A stretch of 64,000 nucleotides of DNA from Alteromonas hispanica (GCF_010500915.1 NZ_JAAAWP010000004.1:62001-126000); one strand, 5' to 3'; shown: positions 29,460 through 39,870, counted from the stretch's first letter. Program-made: numbers and translations. Notes: a model not told the origin generated them from the letters alone.

Positions 29460-29732
29460 TTAGTTACAAGCGTCTTTCAGAGCTTTACCGGCTTTGAAAG
29501 ATGGAACTTTCGCAGCTGAAATCTGAATAGTCTCACCAGTTTGTGGGTTACGGCCACTGCGAGCTGAACGTTCGCGAACTGAGAAAGTACCAAAGCCTAC
29601 TAGTGCTACTTGGTCGCCGTCTTTAAGCGCGGCTGTTACTGAGTCAGTGAATGCGTCAAGCGCGCGCCCAGCAGCTGCTTTAGAAATATCTGCACCAGCA
29701 GCGATTTGGTCGATAAGTTGAGACTTGTTCAC
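29460..29732 (-). CDS. hupB: DNA-binding protein HU-beta
   Basis: The 90-residue HU/IHF-family protein has '[11 protein letters not shown]' at the start, '[25 protein letters not shown]' forming the beta arm with the Arg-Asn-Pro tip, and '[14 protein letters not shown]' at the end. This is HU rather than IHF by these motifs and by location between lon and ppiD. It is a nucleoid architectural protein. An AT-rich 307-base gap separates it from lon, and it ends in a strong terminator. Confidence 0.97.
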   Translation of the reverse strand: MNKSQLIDQIAAGADISKAAAGRALDAFTDSVTAALKDGDQVALVGFGTFSVRERSARSGRNPQTGETIQISAAKVPSFKAGKALKDACN

Positions 29733-30039
29733 TATTATGATCCCCTTCGATTGTTATTATACTGTTTGTCCAAAATTATGATTGGACGTTATAACAAGCT
29801 TGATTGTTAACATCAAGCATCTGTCACAATTAATTAACTTTTAAAATTAACCGCTGCAATCCCTTTTGTGGCAAGGCTTCAAGCGATAACCATTTTAAGG
29901 TAACACAACTTTTCAGTCTTGAAAGCCCTAATTTGGAAAAAATCAGCAATTCTTTAATTTTACGTACATTTTTTAATCAAAAATTAAAAATAATCGGCTG
30001 CACCCCTTTAAAATCAAGCATTGCAGCCAACTAGTTTTG
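29733..30039. other. Gap between lon and hupB
   Basis: AT-rich leader region of hupB with poly-A/T runs. No open frame. The hupB promoter should be here but no clear -10/-35 pair stood out. Confidence 0.45.
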
Positions 30040-32391
30040 CTATTTATTCACCACTTCAAAGCTTTCTACCGGCTCCTGAAGTGCAATATCTAACACATCA
30101 TCAATCCACTGTACTGGGTGAATAGACAAATCTTTTTTCACGTTATCTGGAATTTCTTCTAGATCGCGCTCGTTATCTTTTGGAATAACGACGGTTTTTA
30201 TTCCACCTCGGTGAGCCGCTAAAAGCTTCTCTTTTAGACCGCCTATGGCCAATACTTCGCCACGCAATGTAATCTCACCTGTCATGGCTACATCACACTT
30301 CACAGGGTTACCTGTAAGAGAAGACACTAACGCGGTGCACATGGCAATACCCGCACTTGGTCCATCTTTTGGCGTTGCCCCTTCTGGAACATGCACATGA
30401 ATATCGCGTTTTTCGTAAAAGTCGCTGTTAATGCGCAGTTTATCAGCACGACTCCTCACAACTGTCATAGCCGCTTTGATAGACTCCTGCATAACATCGC
30501 CAAGGGAACCGGTGGAGGTCATTTTACCTTTACCAGGTACCGATGTTGTCTCGATTGTCAGTAAGTCACCACCTACTTGCGTCCACGCCAAACCGGTAAC
30601 CTGACCAATTTGGTTGTCTTTATCCGCTTTGCCATAGTCGAAGCGCTGTACGCCAAGATAATCTTTTAAGTTATCTTGAGTAACCGATACCTTGCCTTTG
30701 CTCTTCTTGAGTAGAATATCTTTAACAGCCTTACGACAGACTTTAGAAACTTCCCTTTCAAGGCTACGAACCCCGGCTTCCCGAGTATAATAACGAATCA
30801 TACCAATCACTGCCGAATCGGTAATTTCTAGTTCTTTCGCCTTTAAGCCATTGCGCTCCATTTGCTTACCTATAAGATGGTTTTTCGCAATGTTAAGCTT
30901 CTCATCTTCGGTGTAACCAGACAGACGAATAACTTCCATACGATCTAATAATGGACCGGGAATATTCATACTGTTTGATGTTGCCACGAACATGACGTCT
31001 GAAAGATCGTAGTCTACTTCTAAATAATGATCGCTAAAGCTGTTGTTCTGCTCTGGGTCGAGTACTTCTAAAAGCGCTGAGGCTGGGTCACCGCGCATAT
31101 CCGACGAAATCTTATCAATTTCATCTAGCAAGAATAATGGGTTTTTCACCCCGACTTTTGCCATTTTTTGCACTAGTTTACCAGGTAACGAGCCTATGTA
31201 AGTGCGGCGGTGACCGCGAATTTCAGCTTCGTCTCTCACGCCACCTAAGGCCATGCGAACATACTTTCTGCCAGTCGCTTTCGCAACAGATTGCCCAAGG
31301 GAGGTTTTACCTACACCAGGAGGCCCAACAAGACACAAAATAGGCCCTTTCAGTTTTTTCACGCGCTGCTGAACGGCGAGATATTCAAGAATGCGCTCTT
31401 TAACTTTTTCCAACCCGTAGTGATCTTCATTAAGAACACTTTCCGCTCTCGCTAAGTCTTTCTTCACAGGCGAGCGTTTATTCCACGGCACATTGGTAAG
31501 CCACTCGATATAGCTACGCAGCACGGTAGCCTCAGCAGACATTGGAGACATCATCTTCAATTTTTGAAGCTCAGCCTTGGCCTTGTCTTCCGCCTCTTTT
31601 GGCATCTTCGCGTCGGCAATCTTTTTAGCTAGCGTCTCAAATTCGTCTGGAGCATCGTCAAGCTCGCCAAGTTCTTTTTGAATGGCTTTCATTTGCTCAT
31701 TCAAATAGTACTCACGCTGGCTCTTTTCCATTTGCTTTTTAACGCGTGTGCGAATTTTCTTCTCTACCTGCAGCAGATCGATTTCGCCTTCCATCAACGC
31801 CATTAAGTATTCAAGGCGCTCGTTAACGCCCTGCATCTCTAAGACCTTTTGCTTTTCAGCAAGCTTGAGCGGCATATGCGCAGCCATGGTGTCAGCTAGC
31901 CTAGCAGCGTCTTCAATCCCGGTTAGCGAAGTAAGAACCTCTGGTGGAATTTTTTTGTTAAGCTTTACATAACCTTCAAACTGAGACACAGCAGAGCGAA
32001 TAAGTACTTCTTGCTCACTTTCTTCAATGCTCTCATCATCAAGCTGATCTACATTGGCAACAAAGTACGGCTCTGATTGCTTATAGCTTTCGATTTGGCC
32101 GCGTACGCTCCCCTCAACCAGCACTTTTACTGTGCCATCAGGCAATTTCAATAGCTGCAGTATGGTCGCTATTGTACCAACGGTATAAATATCATCAGAC
32201 TCGGGCTCATCTACGCCAGCGTCTTTTTGTGCTACTAAGAAAATTTGTTTGTCGTTCTCCATTGCCGCTTCTAGGCAACGGATAGATTTTTCACGCCCTA
32301 CAAAAAGGGGTATGACCATATGCGGGTATACGACCACGTCCCGCAGGGCAAGCACAGGAATTTCAATGCGATTTTCACGCTCAACTGTCAT
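30040..32391 (-). CDS. lon: ATP-dependent protease Lon
   Basis: Lon is an AAA+ serine protease that degrades misfolded and regulatory proteins. I start it at the ATG at 32391 (MTVERENRIEIPVL...), matching the E. coli start (MNPERSERIEIPVL...); a TTG four codons upstream is also in frame. It shows the N-terminal substrate domain ('LRDVVVYPHMVIPLFVGREKSI'), Walker A 'GPPGVGKTS', Walker B 'FLLDEID', and the Ser-Lys dyad with Ser in 'KDGPSAGIAM' and Lys in 'GGLKEKLLAAHRGG'. It is downstream of clpX with a terminator between, and has its own sigma-32-like promoter. Confidence 0.98.
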   Translation of the reverse strand: MTVERENRIEIPVLALRDVVVYPHMVIPLFVGREKSIRCLEAAMENDKQIFLVAQKDAGVDEPESDDIYTVGTIATILQLLKLPDGTVKVLVEGSVRGQIESYKQSEPYFVANVDQLDDESIEESEQEVLIRSAVSQFEGYVKLNKKIPPEVLTSLTGIEDAARLADTMAAHMPLKLAEKQKVLEMQGVNERLEYLMALMEGEIDLLQVEKKIRTRVKKQMEKSQREYYLNEQMKAIQKELGELDDAPDEFETLAKKIADAKMPKEAEDKAKAELQKLKMMSPMSAEATVLRSYIEWLTNVPWNKRSPVKKDLARAESVLNEDHYGLEKVKERILEYLAVQQRVKKLKGPILCLVGPPGVGKTSLGQSVAKATGRKYVRMALGGVRDEAEIRGHRRTYIGSLPGKLVQKMAKVGVKNPLFLLDEIDKISSDMRGDPASALLEVLDPEQNNSFSDHYLEVDYDLSDVMFVATSNSMNIPGPLLDRMEVIRLSGYTEDEKLNIAKNHLIGKQMERNGLKAKELEITDSAVIGMIRYYTREAGVRSLEREVSKVCRKAVKDILLKKSKGKVSVTQDNLKDYLGVQRFDYGKADKDNQIGQVTGLAWTQVGGDLLTIETTSVPGKGKMTSTGSLGDVMQESIKAAMTVVRSRADKLRINSDFYEKRDIHVHVPEGATPKDGPSAGIAMCTALVSSLTGNPVKCDVAMTGEITLRGEVLAIGGLKEKLLAAHRGGIKTVVIPKDNERDLEEIPDNVKKDLSIHPVQWIDDVLDIALQEPVESFEVVNK

Positions 32392-32424
32392 ACTTGTTCT
32401 CAATTAGTTTTCCGATGTCGTTTT

Positions 32425-32452
32425 ATATGGGGATGTAAGGGCAAAGTTCAAT
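32425..32452 (-). promoter_or_regulatory. Sigma-32 (heat shock) promoter of lon
   Basis: On the minus strand: ATTGAA, 14 bases, CCCCATAT. This fits the RpoH consensus (CTTGAA-N13-15-CCCCATNT) with one mismatch. As I recall, E. coli lon has a very similar element ending in ACATCCCCATATA, also found here. The -10 lies 34 bases before the lon ATG. Confidence 0.85.
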
Positions 32453-32770
32453 CAAAACTTATTAAAGTGCGTTAATTCCCTACACCCTACTCTCAAATGT
32501 CTCTTTTCGGGACATTCTTACTACGTGAACTATACGAAACCGATACAAATATTATTGATATCGAAGCACTTTAAATCGCAATTTTTAGATGTTCACCTGA
32601 CAACCATTATCGATTTTTGCGCTGATGGCAACCGTTTGATAGTAAATCTAGAATAAAGGATAGTTTTTTAGGGCACATTCGCTTAAATAACGACCAAAAA
32701 TAGGATTTGTTTGCGTCAAAGACTTATTCACGATGCCGCACATCTATAGCAACACATACGCTTTAAAAAC

Positions 32771-32796
32771 AAAAAAGGCCCCGAAGGACCTTTTTA
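32771..32796 (-). terminator. Terminator after clpX
   Basis: Stem AAAAAGG-C-CC / GG-A-CCTTTTT with one internal mismatch and a CGAA tetraloop, followed by T on the minus strand. It lies 60 bases after the clpX stop. Confidence 0.8.
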
Positions 32797-32856
32797 AATA
32801 ATCAAACCCGTAAAACACTCACTAGGTTGATGGATTCTGTTTGCGTGTTAAAGCAA

Positions 32857-34131
32857 TTATTCAGACGCCGCTTTTTTCTCATTACTGTCGTAAATCAAAA
32901 TAGGCTTAGACTCGCCGCGGATAACGGTTTCGTCAATTACCACCTTACTCACATCTTCCGTAGAAGGTAGGTCGTACATTGTCTCTAGCAACACTGCCTC
33001 AACGATTGAGCGGAGACCACGAGCTCCAGTTTTGCGCTCCATTGCTTTTTTTGCAATCGCATTAAGCGCATCTTCACGGAATTCAAGCTCAACATCTTCC
33101 ATAGAGAATAGCGCACCGTACTGCTTAGTAATCGCATTTTTTGGCTCGCGAAGGATCTGTATAAGCGCTTCTTCGTTAAGCTCTTCTAAGCTGGTTACAA
33201 CCGGTAGACGACCAATAAACTCTGGAATAAGGCCATATTTGACCAAATCTTCTGGCTCAACTTGCTTAAACAATTCACTAATTTGCTTACCGTTTTCTTT
33301 AGATTTGACCGTTGCGCCAAAACCAATGCCGGTGTCCTTCTGAGCACGTTGCTCGATAACTTTATCAAGCCCAGCAAATGCACCGCCACAAATAAACAGG
33401 ATCTTCGACGTATCAACCTGCAAGAACTCTTGCTGAGGATGCTTGCGGCCACCTTGAGGAGGAACAGACGCTACTGTGCCTTCAATAAGTTTAAGCAAGG
33501 CCTGTTGTACACCCTCGCCCGACACATCACGAGTTATAGATGGGTTGTCTGACTTGCGTGAAATTTTGTCAATTTCATCAATGTAGACAATACCACGCTG
33601 AGCTTTCTCTACGTCGTAATCACATTTCTGAAGGAGCTTTTGAATGATGTTTTCAACATCTTCACCTACGTAGCCCGCCTCAGTTAACGTTGTAGCATCG
33701 GCCATGGTAAACGGCACATCTAATAGCCTAGCAAGCGTTTCTGCTAGAAGCGTTTTACCACTTCCTGTAGGCCCTATAAGAAGGATGTTACTTTTACCAA
33801 GCTCTACACCGTCGTGCACGTCGCCGTTGCGCAAACGCTTGTAGTGGTTGTAAACCGCAACAGAAAGCACTTTTTTAGCGTGATCTTGCCCTATGACATA
33901 ATCATTTAAATGCTCGTGAATTTCTGCGGGTTTAGGTAAAGCATCCTGCTTTTGCTTAGGCGCAATTTCCTTTATTTCTTCGCGAATGATATCGTTACAT
34001 AACTCAACACACTCGTCGCAAATGAATACGGACGGCCCCGCTATCAGCTTTCTCACTTCATGCTGGCTTTTGCCACAAAATGAGCAGTACAGTAGCTTGT
34101 TATCGCCGTCACCGCTTTGCTTATCACTCAT
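32857..34131 (-). CDS. clpX: Clp protease ATP-binding subunit ClpX
   Basis: The 424-residue AAA+ unfoldase has an N-terminal zinc-binding domain with Cys16, Cys19, Cys38 and Cys41 ('CSFCGK...CDECVELC'). Walker A is 'GPTGSGKT' at 120-127 and Walker B '[10 protein letters not shown]'. The ClpP-binding loop region has 'GIGFGA' (IGF motif). It recognises ssrA-tagged and other substrates and feeds them into ClpP. It is 74 bases downstream of clpP, so the two are probably co-transcribed, and is followed by a terminator. Confidence 0.98.
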   Translation of the reverse strand: MSDKQSGDGDNKLLYCSFCGKSQHEVRKLIAGPSVFICDECVELCNDIIREEIKEIAPKQKQDALPKPAEIHEHLNDYVIGQDHAKKVLSVAVYNHYKRLRNGDVHDGVELGKSNILLIGPTGSGKTLLAETLARLLDVPFTMADATTLTEAGYVGEDVENIIQKLLQKCDYDVEKAQRGIVYIDEIDKISRKSDNPSITRDVSGEGVQQALLKLIEGTVASVPPQGGRKHPQQEFLQVDTSKILFICGGAFAGLDKVIEQRAQKDTGIGFGATVKSKENGKQISELFKQVEPEDLVKYGLIPEFIGRLPVVTSLEELNEEALIQILREPKNAITKQYGALFSMEDVELEFREDALNAIAKKAMERKTGARGLRSIVEAVLLETMYDLPSTEDVSKVVIDETVIRGESKPILIYDSNEKKAASE

Positions 34132-34205
34132 TACTTTTGCCTCTGCCTTGCCTGAGCCTTAGACCAAATCACACATAATGTTGGCTCAGATTTACTATAA
34201 CTATA

Positions 34206-34835
34206 CTACTTTGTTGCAGCAACGTCAGAACGGTTTGCTAAAACTTGGTCAACAAGTCCATATTCTTTCGCATCGGACGCATTTAAGAAGTTATCGCGAT
34301 CCGTATCTTTAGCTACTTTCTCGTAGTCTTGGCCGGTGTGCTCAGCCATTAGGCGATTCAATTTCTCTTTAATGTAGAGTATTTCTTTCGCATGTATTTC
34401 AAAATCTGACGCTTGGCCCTGGAAGCCGCCAAGTGGTTGGTGAATCATAACGCGAGAATTTGGTAGGCAATAACGCTTCCCTTTAGCACCTGCAGATAGC
34501 AGGAACGCGCCCATACTTGCCGCTTGCCCCATACATACAGTGCTTACGTCAGGTTTGATAAAATTCATTGTATCGTAGATTGCCATACCGGCTGACACAG
34601 ATCCGCCTGGCGAGTTGATATAAAGGAAAATGTCTTTTTCTGGATTTTCCGCTTCTAAGAACAACATTTGCGCAACGATAAGGTTGGCCATGTGATCTTC
34701 AACTTGCCCCACTAAGAAAATAACGTTTTCTTTTAATAGGCGAGAATAAATGTCGTAAGAGCGTTCACCTTTAGAGGTCTGCTCTACTACCATTGGAACA
34801 AGTGCATTCATAGGGTCAAACGGAGTGTTAGTCAT
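34206..34835 (-). CDS. clpP: Clp protease proteolytic subunit ClpP
   Basis: The 209-residue serine protease has the catalytic triad Ser107 ('[10 protein letters not shown]'), His132 ('[10 protein letters not shown]') and Asp181 ('DTDRDNF'). A short N-terminal propeptide precedes the mature start, as in E. coli. It forms the tetradecameric chamber used by ClpX. Upstream is tig with a terminator-like hairpin between; downstream is clpX. Confidence 0.98.
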   Translation of the reverse strand: MTNTPFDPMNALVPMVVEQTSKGERSYDIYSRLLKENVIFLVGQVEDHMANLIVAQMLFLEAENPEKDIFLYINSPGGSVSAGMAIYDTMNFIKPDVSTVCMGQAASMGAFLLSAGAKGKRYCLPNSRVMIHQPLGGFQGQASDFEIHAKEILYIKEKLNRLMAEHTGQDYEKVAKDTDRDNFLNASDAKEYGLVDQVLANRSDVAATK

Positions 34836-34866
34836 AACTACCTTTATTATCTAGCGTTAAAAACAA

Positions 34867-34892
34867 AAATGCTCGGAAGGCTCCGAGCATTT
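34867..34892 (-). terminator. Terminator after tig
   Basis: Perfect 10-bp stem AAATGCTCGG / CCGAGCATTT with a 6-base loop, then TTTTGTTT on the minus strand. It lies in the 98-base gap before clpP and may only partly stop transcription. Confidence 0.8.
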
Positions 34893-34933
34893 AAGCAGTT
34901 GCTGACAAGTAATGTCAATCAGACAGTAAAAAA

Positions 34934-36238
34934 TTACGCCTGTTTGTTCATTACCTCGTCAAAAGCTTTTGTTACTTCAGTAACATTCGCTTGCTCAAGA
35001 ACCCACTCGATAGCTTGCTCTTCAAGCGCAACGTTTTGCATTTGCTGCATTAGCTCTTGGTTGTTGTTGTAGTACTCTACAACTTCACTTGGATCTTCGT
35101 ACGCTGAAGCCGCAGTTTCGATCATCTCTTTAACGCGTTCTTCGTCTGCTTTAAGCTCGTTTTGCTTAATAACTTCACCAAGTAAAAGACCAATAGATAC
35201 ACGACGCTTTGCGTTATCAGTAAATAATTCTGCCGGCAGGTCTGGCAAATTCTGACCACCGCCTTGCTGGCTAAAGCGCTGTTTTGCCTGTTCGCGAAGT
35301 GTATCAACCTCTTGGTCGATAAGTGCTTGAGGAACTTCAATTTCGTTGGCTTCAACAAGCTTAGAAATAACGTCTTCTTTCACTTTGGCTTTCAAGGTTT
35401 GGTCTAGTTCGCGCTGCATATTCTTGCGCACTTCAGCTTTAAGTGCGTCAACACCGCCTTCCTCTACACCAAACAGTGTTGCAAACTCTTCGTCTACTTT
35501 AGGAAGAGATTGACCTTCAACTTTCTTCACTGTTGCTTGGAATACCGCATCTTTACCTTTAAGGTTTTCAGCATGGTAGTCTTCAGGAAAAGTCACTTCA
35601 ATAGTTACTTCTTCACCTGCTTTAGCACCAACAAGTGGCTTTTCAAAGCCAGGAATCATTCGGCCTTGGCCTAATTCTAGTGCGAAGTCTTCAGCTTTTC
35701 CGCCTTCAAACTCTTCGCCGTCAATAGTGCCAACAAAGTCGATAACAACTTTATCGTCTTTCTTCGCTTTGCGCTTAACTTCTTTCCAAGTAGCGTGCTG
35801 CTTTTGAAGCGTTTCCATCATGTTATCAAGATCTTCGTCAGTAATCTCAACTACTGGCTTTTCAATCTCAATATCACCTAAACCTTTAATTTCCACTTCA
35901 GGATAAACTTCGAAAGACGCCGTGAACTCAAGGTCCTTGCCATCTTCGTCTGTGGTCAAATCGAACTTCGGCATACCGGCAGGTTGAATCTTCTCTTGGA
36001 TTACTGCTTGGTAGAAGTTTTGCTGCATAACATCGCCAGATACTTCTTGACGAACTGCTTGGCCGAAACGTTTTTTGATTACGCTTACTGGCACTTTTCC
36101 TGGGCGGAAGCCGTTGATGCGCTGTGTTTTCGCCAACTGTTGTAGGCGTGATTTAACTGCTGAATCAACCGCGTCAGCTGGAACGGTGATAGTAAGACGG
36201 CGTTCTAAACCCTGGGTCGTCTCGACTGAAACTTGCAT
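34934..36238 (-). CDS. tig: Trigger factor
   Basis: This 434-residue ribosome-associated chaperone has three parts. The N-terminal ribosome-binding domain includes the 'GFRPGKVP' loop (residues about 44-51). The FKBP-type prolyl isomerase domain covers about 158-245 ('[21 protein letters not shown]'). The long helical C-terminal chaperone domain follows. The start has a TGAGG RBS. It is the first gene of the tig-clpP-clpX-lon-hupB-ppiD block, and a small hairpin lies just before its RBS. Confidence 0.97.
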   Translation of the reverse strand: MQVSVETTQGLERRLTITVPADAVDSAVKSRLQQLAKTQRINGFRPGKVPVSVIKKRFGQAVRQEVSGDVMQQNFYQAVIQEKIQPAGMPKFDLTTDEDGKDLEFTASFEVYPEVEIKGLGDIEIEKPVVEITDEDLDNMMETLQKQHATWKEVKRKAKKDDKVVIDFVGTIDGEEFEGGKAEDFALELGQGRMIPGFEKPLVGAKAGEEVTIEVTFPEDYHAENLKGKDAVFQATVKKVEGQSLPKVDEEFATLFGVEEGGVDALKAEVRKNMQRELDQTLKAKVKEDVISKLVEANEIEVPQALIDQEVDTLREQAKQRFSQQGGGQNLPDLPAELFTDNAKRRVSIGLLLGEVIKQNELKADEERVKEMIETAASAYEDPSEVVEYYNNNQELMQQMQNVALEEQAIEWVLEQANVTEVTKAFDEVMNKQA

Positions 36239-36255
36239 TATATTACCTCAACTAT

Positions 36256-36271
36256 ACGCCTTTTAAGGCGT
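36256..36271. repeat. Hairpin just upstream of tig
   Basis: Perfect inverted repeat ACGCCTT-TT-AAGGCGT, 17 bases from the tig start codon. Plus-strand reading is followed by TTTTG, like a terminator, but nothing on that strand needs one; on the minus strand it would fold in the tig leader. Confidence 0.5.
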
Positions 36272-36607
36272 TTTGTTCTCAATCCCCTCACCCGCCATGC
36301 TTTTAGGCACATCACTCGGGGAAGAGGTCGTTAAAATTCGTTTATGGTTTCAAAGTGGTGAGAATTCAAGTGTAGAAACAGAATTCATATATAAAAACAC
36401 ACAATTTGAAATAAACGCATTGGTTAAAAAAAGACGCGGTAGTATACAGCCGCACACGATGAGAGTCGAGAGGGAAACACAAGTTTGTAGCGCCGATCTG
36501 TTTAGATAACCCACAGATAGTGGAATTATTGCATCAAAACAGAAAGTTTTAGCTCGTTTGCCGGATTAGCGAATACGCTGAAATTTGAAAATATAGGGAA
36601 AAAGCAG
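36272..36607. other. Gap between the tRNA cluster and tig
   Basis: No supported gene; a 78-codon open frame on the plus strand has no RBS or family signature. It must carry the end of the tRNA transcript and probably the tig promoter; no clear terminator for the tRNAs was found. Confidence 0.4.
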
Positions 36608-36684
36608 TGGTCGGTGAGACAGGATTTGAACCTGCGACCCCTTGTACCCAAAACAAGTGCGCTACCAAGCTGCGCCACTCACCG
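36608..36684 (-). tRNA. tRNA-Pro (anticodon TGG), copy 2
   Basis: 77 bases including encoded CCA. Acceptor stem CGGTGAG/CTCACCG, anticodon stem CTTGT/ACAAG with loop TTTGGGT, T loop GTTCAAA. Last gene of the tRNA cluster in transcription order. It is identical to the copy at 37109-37185. Confidence 0.96.
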
Positions 36685-36726
36685 ACTGTAAATGCTGAAA
36701 GAGCTTTTGAAAGAAGCTTGAAACTA

Positions 36727-36811
36727 TGGTGCGGAAGGAGAGACTTGAACTCTCACGCCGTGAAGCACTGGAACCTAAATCCAGCGTGTCTACCAATTCC
36801 ACCACTCCCGC
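36727..36811 (-). tRNA. tRNA-Leu (anticodon TAG)
   Basis: 85 bases including CCA, with the long variable arm of class II tRNAs. Acceptor GCGGGAG/CTTCCGC (one G-U pair); anticodon stem CTGGA/TCCAG with loop TTTAGGT. Confidence 0.96.
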
Positions 36812-36818
36812 GAAAAAG

Positions 36819-36895
36819 TGGGGTGGACGATGGGACTTGAACCCACGACAACCGGAATCACAATCCGGGGCTCTACCAACTGAGCTACGCCCACC
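36819..36895 (-). tRNA. tRNA-His (anticodon GTG)
   Basis: 77 bases including CCA and the extra 5' G (position -1) opposite the discriminator C, the identity element of tRNA-His. Acceptor GTGGGCG/CGTCCAC; anticodon loop TTGTGAT. Confidence 0.96.
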
Positions 36896-36983
36896 ACTGA
36901 GGTGTTTGCTAGTTTACATGCGAATTGATAAACATGTAAACGTAAAGATTCTGCCAATTTAGTCAGGACCTACCTGACCCGCA

Positions 36984-37060
<77 letters not shown>

Positions 37061-37108
37061 TCGACGAATCTTATTGCAAGTTTTCTCACAAAGGTTATTG
37101 CAAGAAAA

Positions 37109-37185
37109 TGGTCGGTGAGACAGGATTTGAACCTGCGACCCCTTGTACCCAAAACAAGTGCGCTACCAAGCTGCGCCACTCACCG
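37109..37185 (-). tRNA. tRNA-Pro (anticodon TGG), copy 1
   Basis: Identical to the copy at 36608-36684. It is the first gene after the promoter at 37238-37266. The remaining order Arg-His-Leu-Pro equals the E. coli argX-hisR-leuT-proM cluster, so this copy is an extra one. Confidence 0.96.
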
Positions 37186-37612
37186 ACTGTGTAACTGCTT
37201 TCGAAGCGTTTTGCCTCTGTGCCGTTACGGGGTGCGAATATTACTGACTTGCCCCCACCTCGTCAAACACTTTTTTAAATAAAAAAAACAACCGCTCACA
37301 AAGCACGCATTATTGTGTTTTTTTGAACAAAAAGAGTACTTTTTAGCCAGAGCGAAAGATATTTTCTCGTTTAATTGTCCAAATTAAGACTGTTCACCGA
37401 AAACTAAATTAATTCATAAAAACTAAAGGGAATTGATCTTTGCTGTAGATTTAGCCCAAAATTCTTACAACAAAGCTCAGCATGCACGTATATTAACTGA
37501 AATTTTGTTCTCCAACGTATTTCAATGTAGAAAAACATCTCACTCAGAACACTTTCCTCTGGTTTCAGTTACCCGTTTTGTGAAACAATAAAGGTCAATC
37601 ATTAATGACTTT
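37186..37612. other. Divergent gap between the tRNA cluster and folD
   Basis: Carries the tRNA promoter on the left. The right part is AT-rich and should contain the folD promoter; no open frame of interest. Confidence 0.5.
37238..37266 (-). promoter_or_regulatory. Promoter of the tRNA cluster
   Basis: On the minus strand TTGACG, exactly 17 bases, TAATAT, then a GC-rich discriminator (TCGCACCCCG) typical of stringently controlled stable RNA promoters. Transcription would start about 45 bases before the first tRNA-Pro. Confidence 0.88.
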
Positions 37613-38479
37613 ATGACTGAAAATATGACCGCTCACCTTATTGACGGCAAATTAATTGCCAAACAAGTTCGCCAACATGTAGCTTCTTACGTCACCTCCT
37701 TAACACAAGCTAAAAAACGCCAGCCGGGTCTTGCGGTGGTATTGGTAGGTAGTGACGCTGCTTCACAAGTATATGTTTCGAATAAGCGTAAAGCATGTGA
37801 AGAAGTCGGTTTCGTGTCTCGCTCTTTCGATCTCCCCTCAGATACGTCGGAAGAAACGCTGCTTAAATTGGTGGATGAACTTAACGATGATAAAGAGATA
37901 GACGGTATTTTAGTTCAGCTTCCGCTTCCTGCAGGGCTTAACGCCGAACGAGTACTAGAGCGTATTCATCCTCATAAAGACGTGGACGGGTTTCACCCAT
38001 ACAATATCGGTCGTTTAGCTCAACGGATACCAGCGCTTCGCCCCTGTACGCCAAAGGGCATTATGACGATGATTGAGTCCACTAAACGCCCTGTTAAAGG
38101 TTTAGACGCCGTTATTGTTGGCGCATCGAATATTGTTGGTCGCCCAATGAGCCTAGAACTATTATTAGCGGGCTGTACGGTAACAACGTGTCATAAGTTT
38201 ACGCAAGATTTAAAGAGCCATGTTCAGCGTGCAGACCTTCTTGTGGTTGCGGTAGGTAAACCTAACTTTATCCCAGGTGACTGGATTAAGCCTGGTGCCA
38301 TTGTTATCGATGTGGGTATTAATCGAGTAAGTGACGGTTCGTTAGTCGGCGATGTCGAATTTGATAAAGCGAAAGAGCGTGCGGGTTGGATAACGCCGGT
38401 TCCGGGTGGTGTCGGCCCTATGACAGTAGCAAGTCTTATCGAAAACACGTTAGAAGCTTACGTTAAGTACCATTCGTAA
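37613..38479 (+). CDS. folD: Methylenetetrahydrofolate dehydrogenase / cyclohydrolase FolD
   Basis: The 288-residue bifunctional enzyme interconverts 5,10-methylene-THF and 10-formyl-THF with NADP. Motifs: '[13 protein letters not shown]' (catalytic Tyr54 and Lys58), 'QLPLP', '[13 protein letters not shown]', '[10 protein letters not shown]' for the cofactor, and '[14 protein letters not shown]' near the end. The start may be the ATG at 37613 or the one four codons later (MTAHLIDGK), which aligns better with relatives. It heads a tight folD-DUF1415-trmO group. Confidence 0.97.
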   Translation: MTENMTAHLIDGKLIAKQVRQHVASYVTSLTQAKKRQPGLAVVLVGSDAASQVYVSNKRKACEEVGFVSRSFDLPSDTSEETLLKLVDELNDDKEIDGILVQLPLPAGLNAERVLERIHPHKDVDGFHPYNIGRLAQRIPALRPCTPKGIMTMIESTKRPVKGLDAVIVGASNIVGRPMSLELLLAGCTVTTCHKFTQDLKSHVQRADLLVVAVGKPNFIPGDWIKPGAIVIDVGINRVSDGSLVGDVEFDKAKERAGWITPVPGGVGPMTVASLIENTLEAYVKYHS

Positions 38480-38499
38480 AAAATGGCAACTAATCGGTT

Positions 38500-39099
38500 A
38501 TGAACTTGCCTTCACTCAACGCCCAAGCAGATCAAAATACCCATTTCATTGAGGCAACAATGAAATGGGTAGATGACATTGTGATTCGCCACAACTTTTG
38601 CCCGTTTGCTTCTTATGTGAGAACTCCTAACCAGATTCATTGCTGCGTAATAGCAGGCAATACAGGAGATGTGTTAGAGGCGCTTTACGATGAGTTATCT
38701 CGGCTGGAAAAAGACAACAATGTTGCGACCACATTAATGGTTCTGTCTAATAGTGTTTTTGCTGATTTTGATGAGTATTTAGACGTGCTCGCTATTGCTG
38801 AAGCCATGCTAAACGATTGGGGTTTTTCGAGTAAATATCAGCTTGCCAGTTTTCACCCTCATTATATGTTTGAAGGCAGCGATACGGACGCGCCTGAAAA
38901 TTTCACTAACCGCTCACCCTACCCTATTTTGCATATCATTAGAGAGCGTGACATTTCTCGTTTTATGAAAAACGAAAATGACGCAGAAAAAATTTATACC
39001 CACAATATCGCAAAAGCAAAAGAGCTTGGATGCCCATACTTTCTTGAAGCGCTGTCAAAAATAAAAGCAGAAAACACAGTAAAAGACAGCGAAAAATGA
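38500..39099 (+). CDS. DUF1415 family protein
   Basis: The 199-residue cytoplasmic protein has the DUF1415 signature: an N-terminal 'TMKWVDDIVIRHNFCPFA', a central 'LNDWGFSSKYQLASFHPHYMFEG' and 'NRSPYPILHIIRE' followed by 'KAKELG'. The family is widespread in proteobacteria but has no established function that I know. It starts 20 bases after folD and its stop overlaps the trmO start (ATGA). Confidence 0.85.
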   Translation: MNLPSLNAQADQNTHFIEATMKWVDDIVIRHNFCPFASYVRTPNQIHCCVIAGNTGDVLEALYDELSRLEKDNNVATTLMVLSNSVFADFDEYLDVLAIAEAMLNDWGFSSKYQLASFHPHYMFEGSDTDAPENFTNRSPYPILHIIRERDISRFMKNENDAEKIYTHNIAKAKELGCPYFLEALSKIKAENTVKDSEK

Positions 39100-39812
39100 C
39101 GGCAGAAAACACGTTTACGATTCAAAAAATTGCCACTATTTCCACGCCGTTTAACCAAAAGTTTGGAATACCGCGACAGCCCAACTTAAGTGTAGCGAAA
39201 GGAATTATTACCTTTGAGGACACCTTTGATGATGCGAATATGCTGAAAGGCATTGATAGCTATAGTCACCTCTGGTTACTTTTTATCTTTCATCAAACAA
39301 TAGACAGAGGCTGGAAAAGCACGGTTAAAGCGCCTCGTTTAGGCGGTAACTCAACCATGGGCGTTTTTGCCAGCCGCAGTACCCACAGACCCAATGCTAC
39401 AGGCATGTCTGTCGTAAAAAATAGGGGCCTGCATCTCATAAATGGGAAAAAGAAACTCATGGTTGAGGGCGTAGACCTTGTTAATGGTACTCCCCTGGTT
39501 GATATAAAACCTTATCTTCATTACGCAGACAGTGTAGATTCCGCTACCGATAGCCTTAACCAACTTCGACCTATACCTCAACGAGAGGTGGTTTTTGAGA
39601 ATAATGTAAAGCCTCAACTTACAGAGGTAAGTCGCCGCCACAGTGACTTTACACAATTAGTATGTGATGTATTGGCGCAAGACCCACGCCCAGCCTACAA
39701 ACAACCTTTAGATAACGACGACAAAACCTACAAAGTCTCGCTATACAACTTCGATATTAGTTTTATCGTAAAAGGAGGCATTGTTGTGGTTACGCAAATT
39801 GTTGCGCTATGA
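39096..39812 (+). CDS. trmO: tRNA (N6-threonylcarbamoyladenosine(37)-N6)-methyltransferase TrmO
   Basis: The 238-residue TrmO/TsaA-family enzyme (E. coli YaeB) uses SAM to methylate t6A37 of tRNA-Thr. Key stretches are 'FGIPRQPNLS', 'YSHLWLLFIFH', 'GVFASRSTHRPNATGMS' and 'GTPLVDIKPYL'. A C-terminal domain after about residue 150 follows the beta-barrel core, as in the E. coli protein. The start overlaps the DUF1415 stop by 4 bases. Confidence 0.93.
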   Translation: MTAENTFTIQKIATISTPFNQKFGIPRQPNLSVAKGIITFEDTFDDANMLKGIDSYSHLWLLFIFHQTIDRGWKSTVKAPRLGGNSTMGVFASRSTHRPNATGMSVVKNRGLHLINGKKKLMVEGVDLVNGTPLVDIKPYLHYADSVDSATDSLNQLRPIPQREVVFENNVKPQLTEVSRRHSDFTQLVCDVLAQDPRPAYKQPLDNDDKTYKVSLYNFDISFIVKGGIVVVTQIVAL

Positions 39813-39870
39813 AAATTTTCGAGAAAGTACCTGTGAATATGTCTTTTTAACTAATTGTGCAGCTGTACCT

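Larger units (their letters stand above)
32392..32856. other. Gap between clpX and lon
   Basis: Contains the clpX terminator (32771-32796) and the heat-shock-type lon promoter (32425-32452). The middle is AT-rich with no open frame. Confidence 0.6.

Noticed and set aside
36273..36509. 78-codon open frame on the plus strand downstream of the tRNA cluster
   Set aside because: No RBS, low-complexity composition and no recognisable domain; it overlaps probable tig regulatory DNA.
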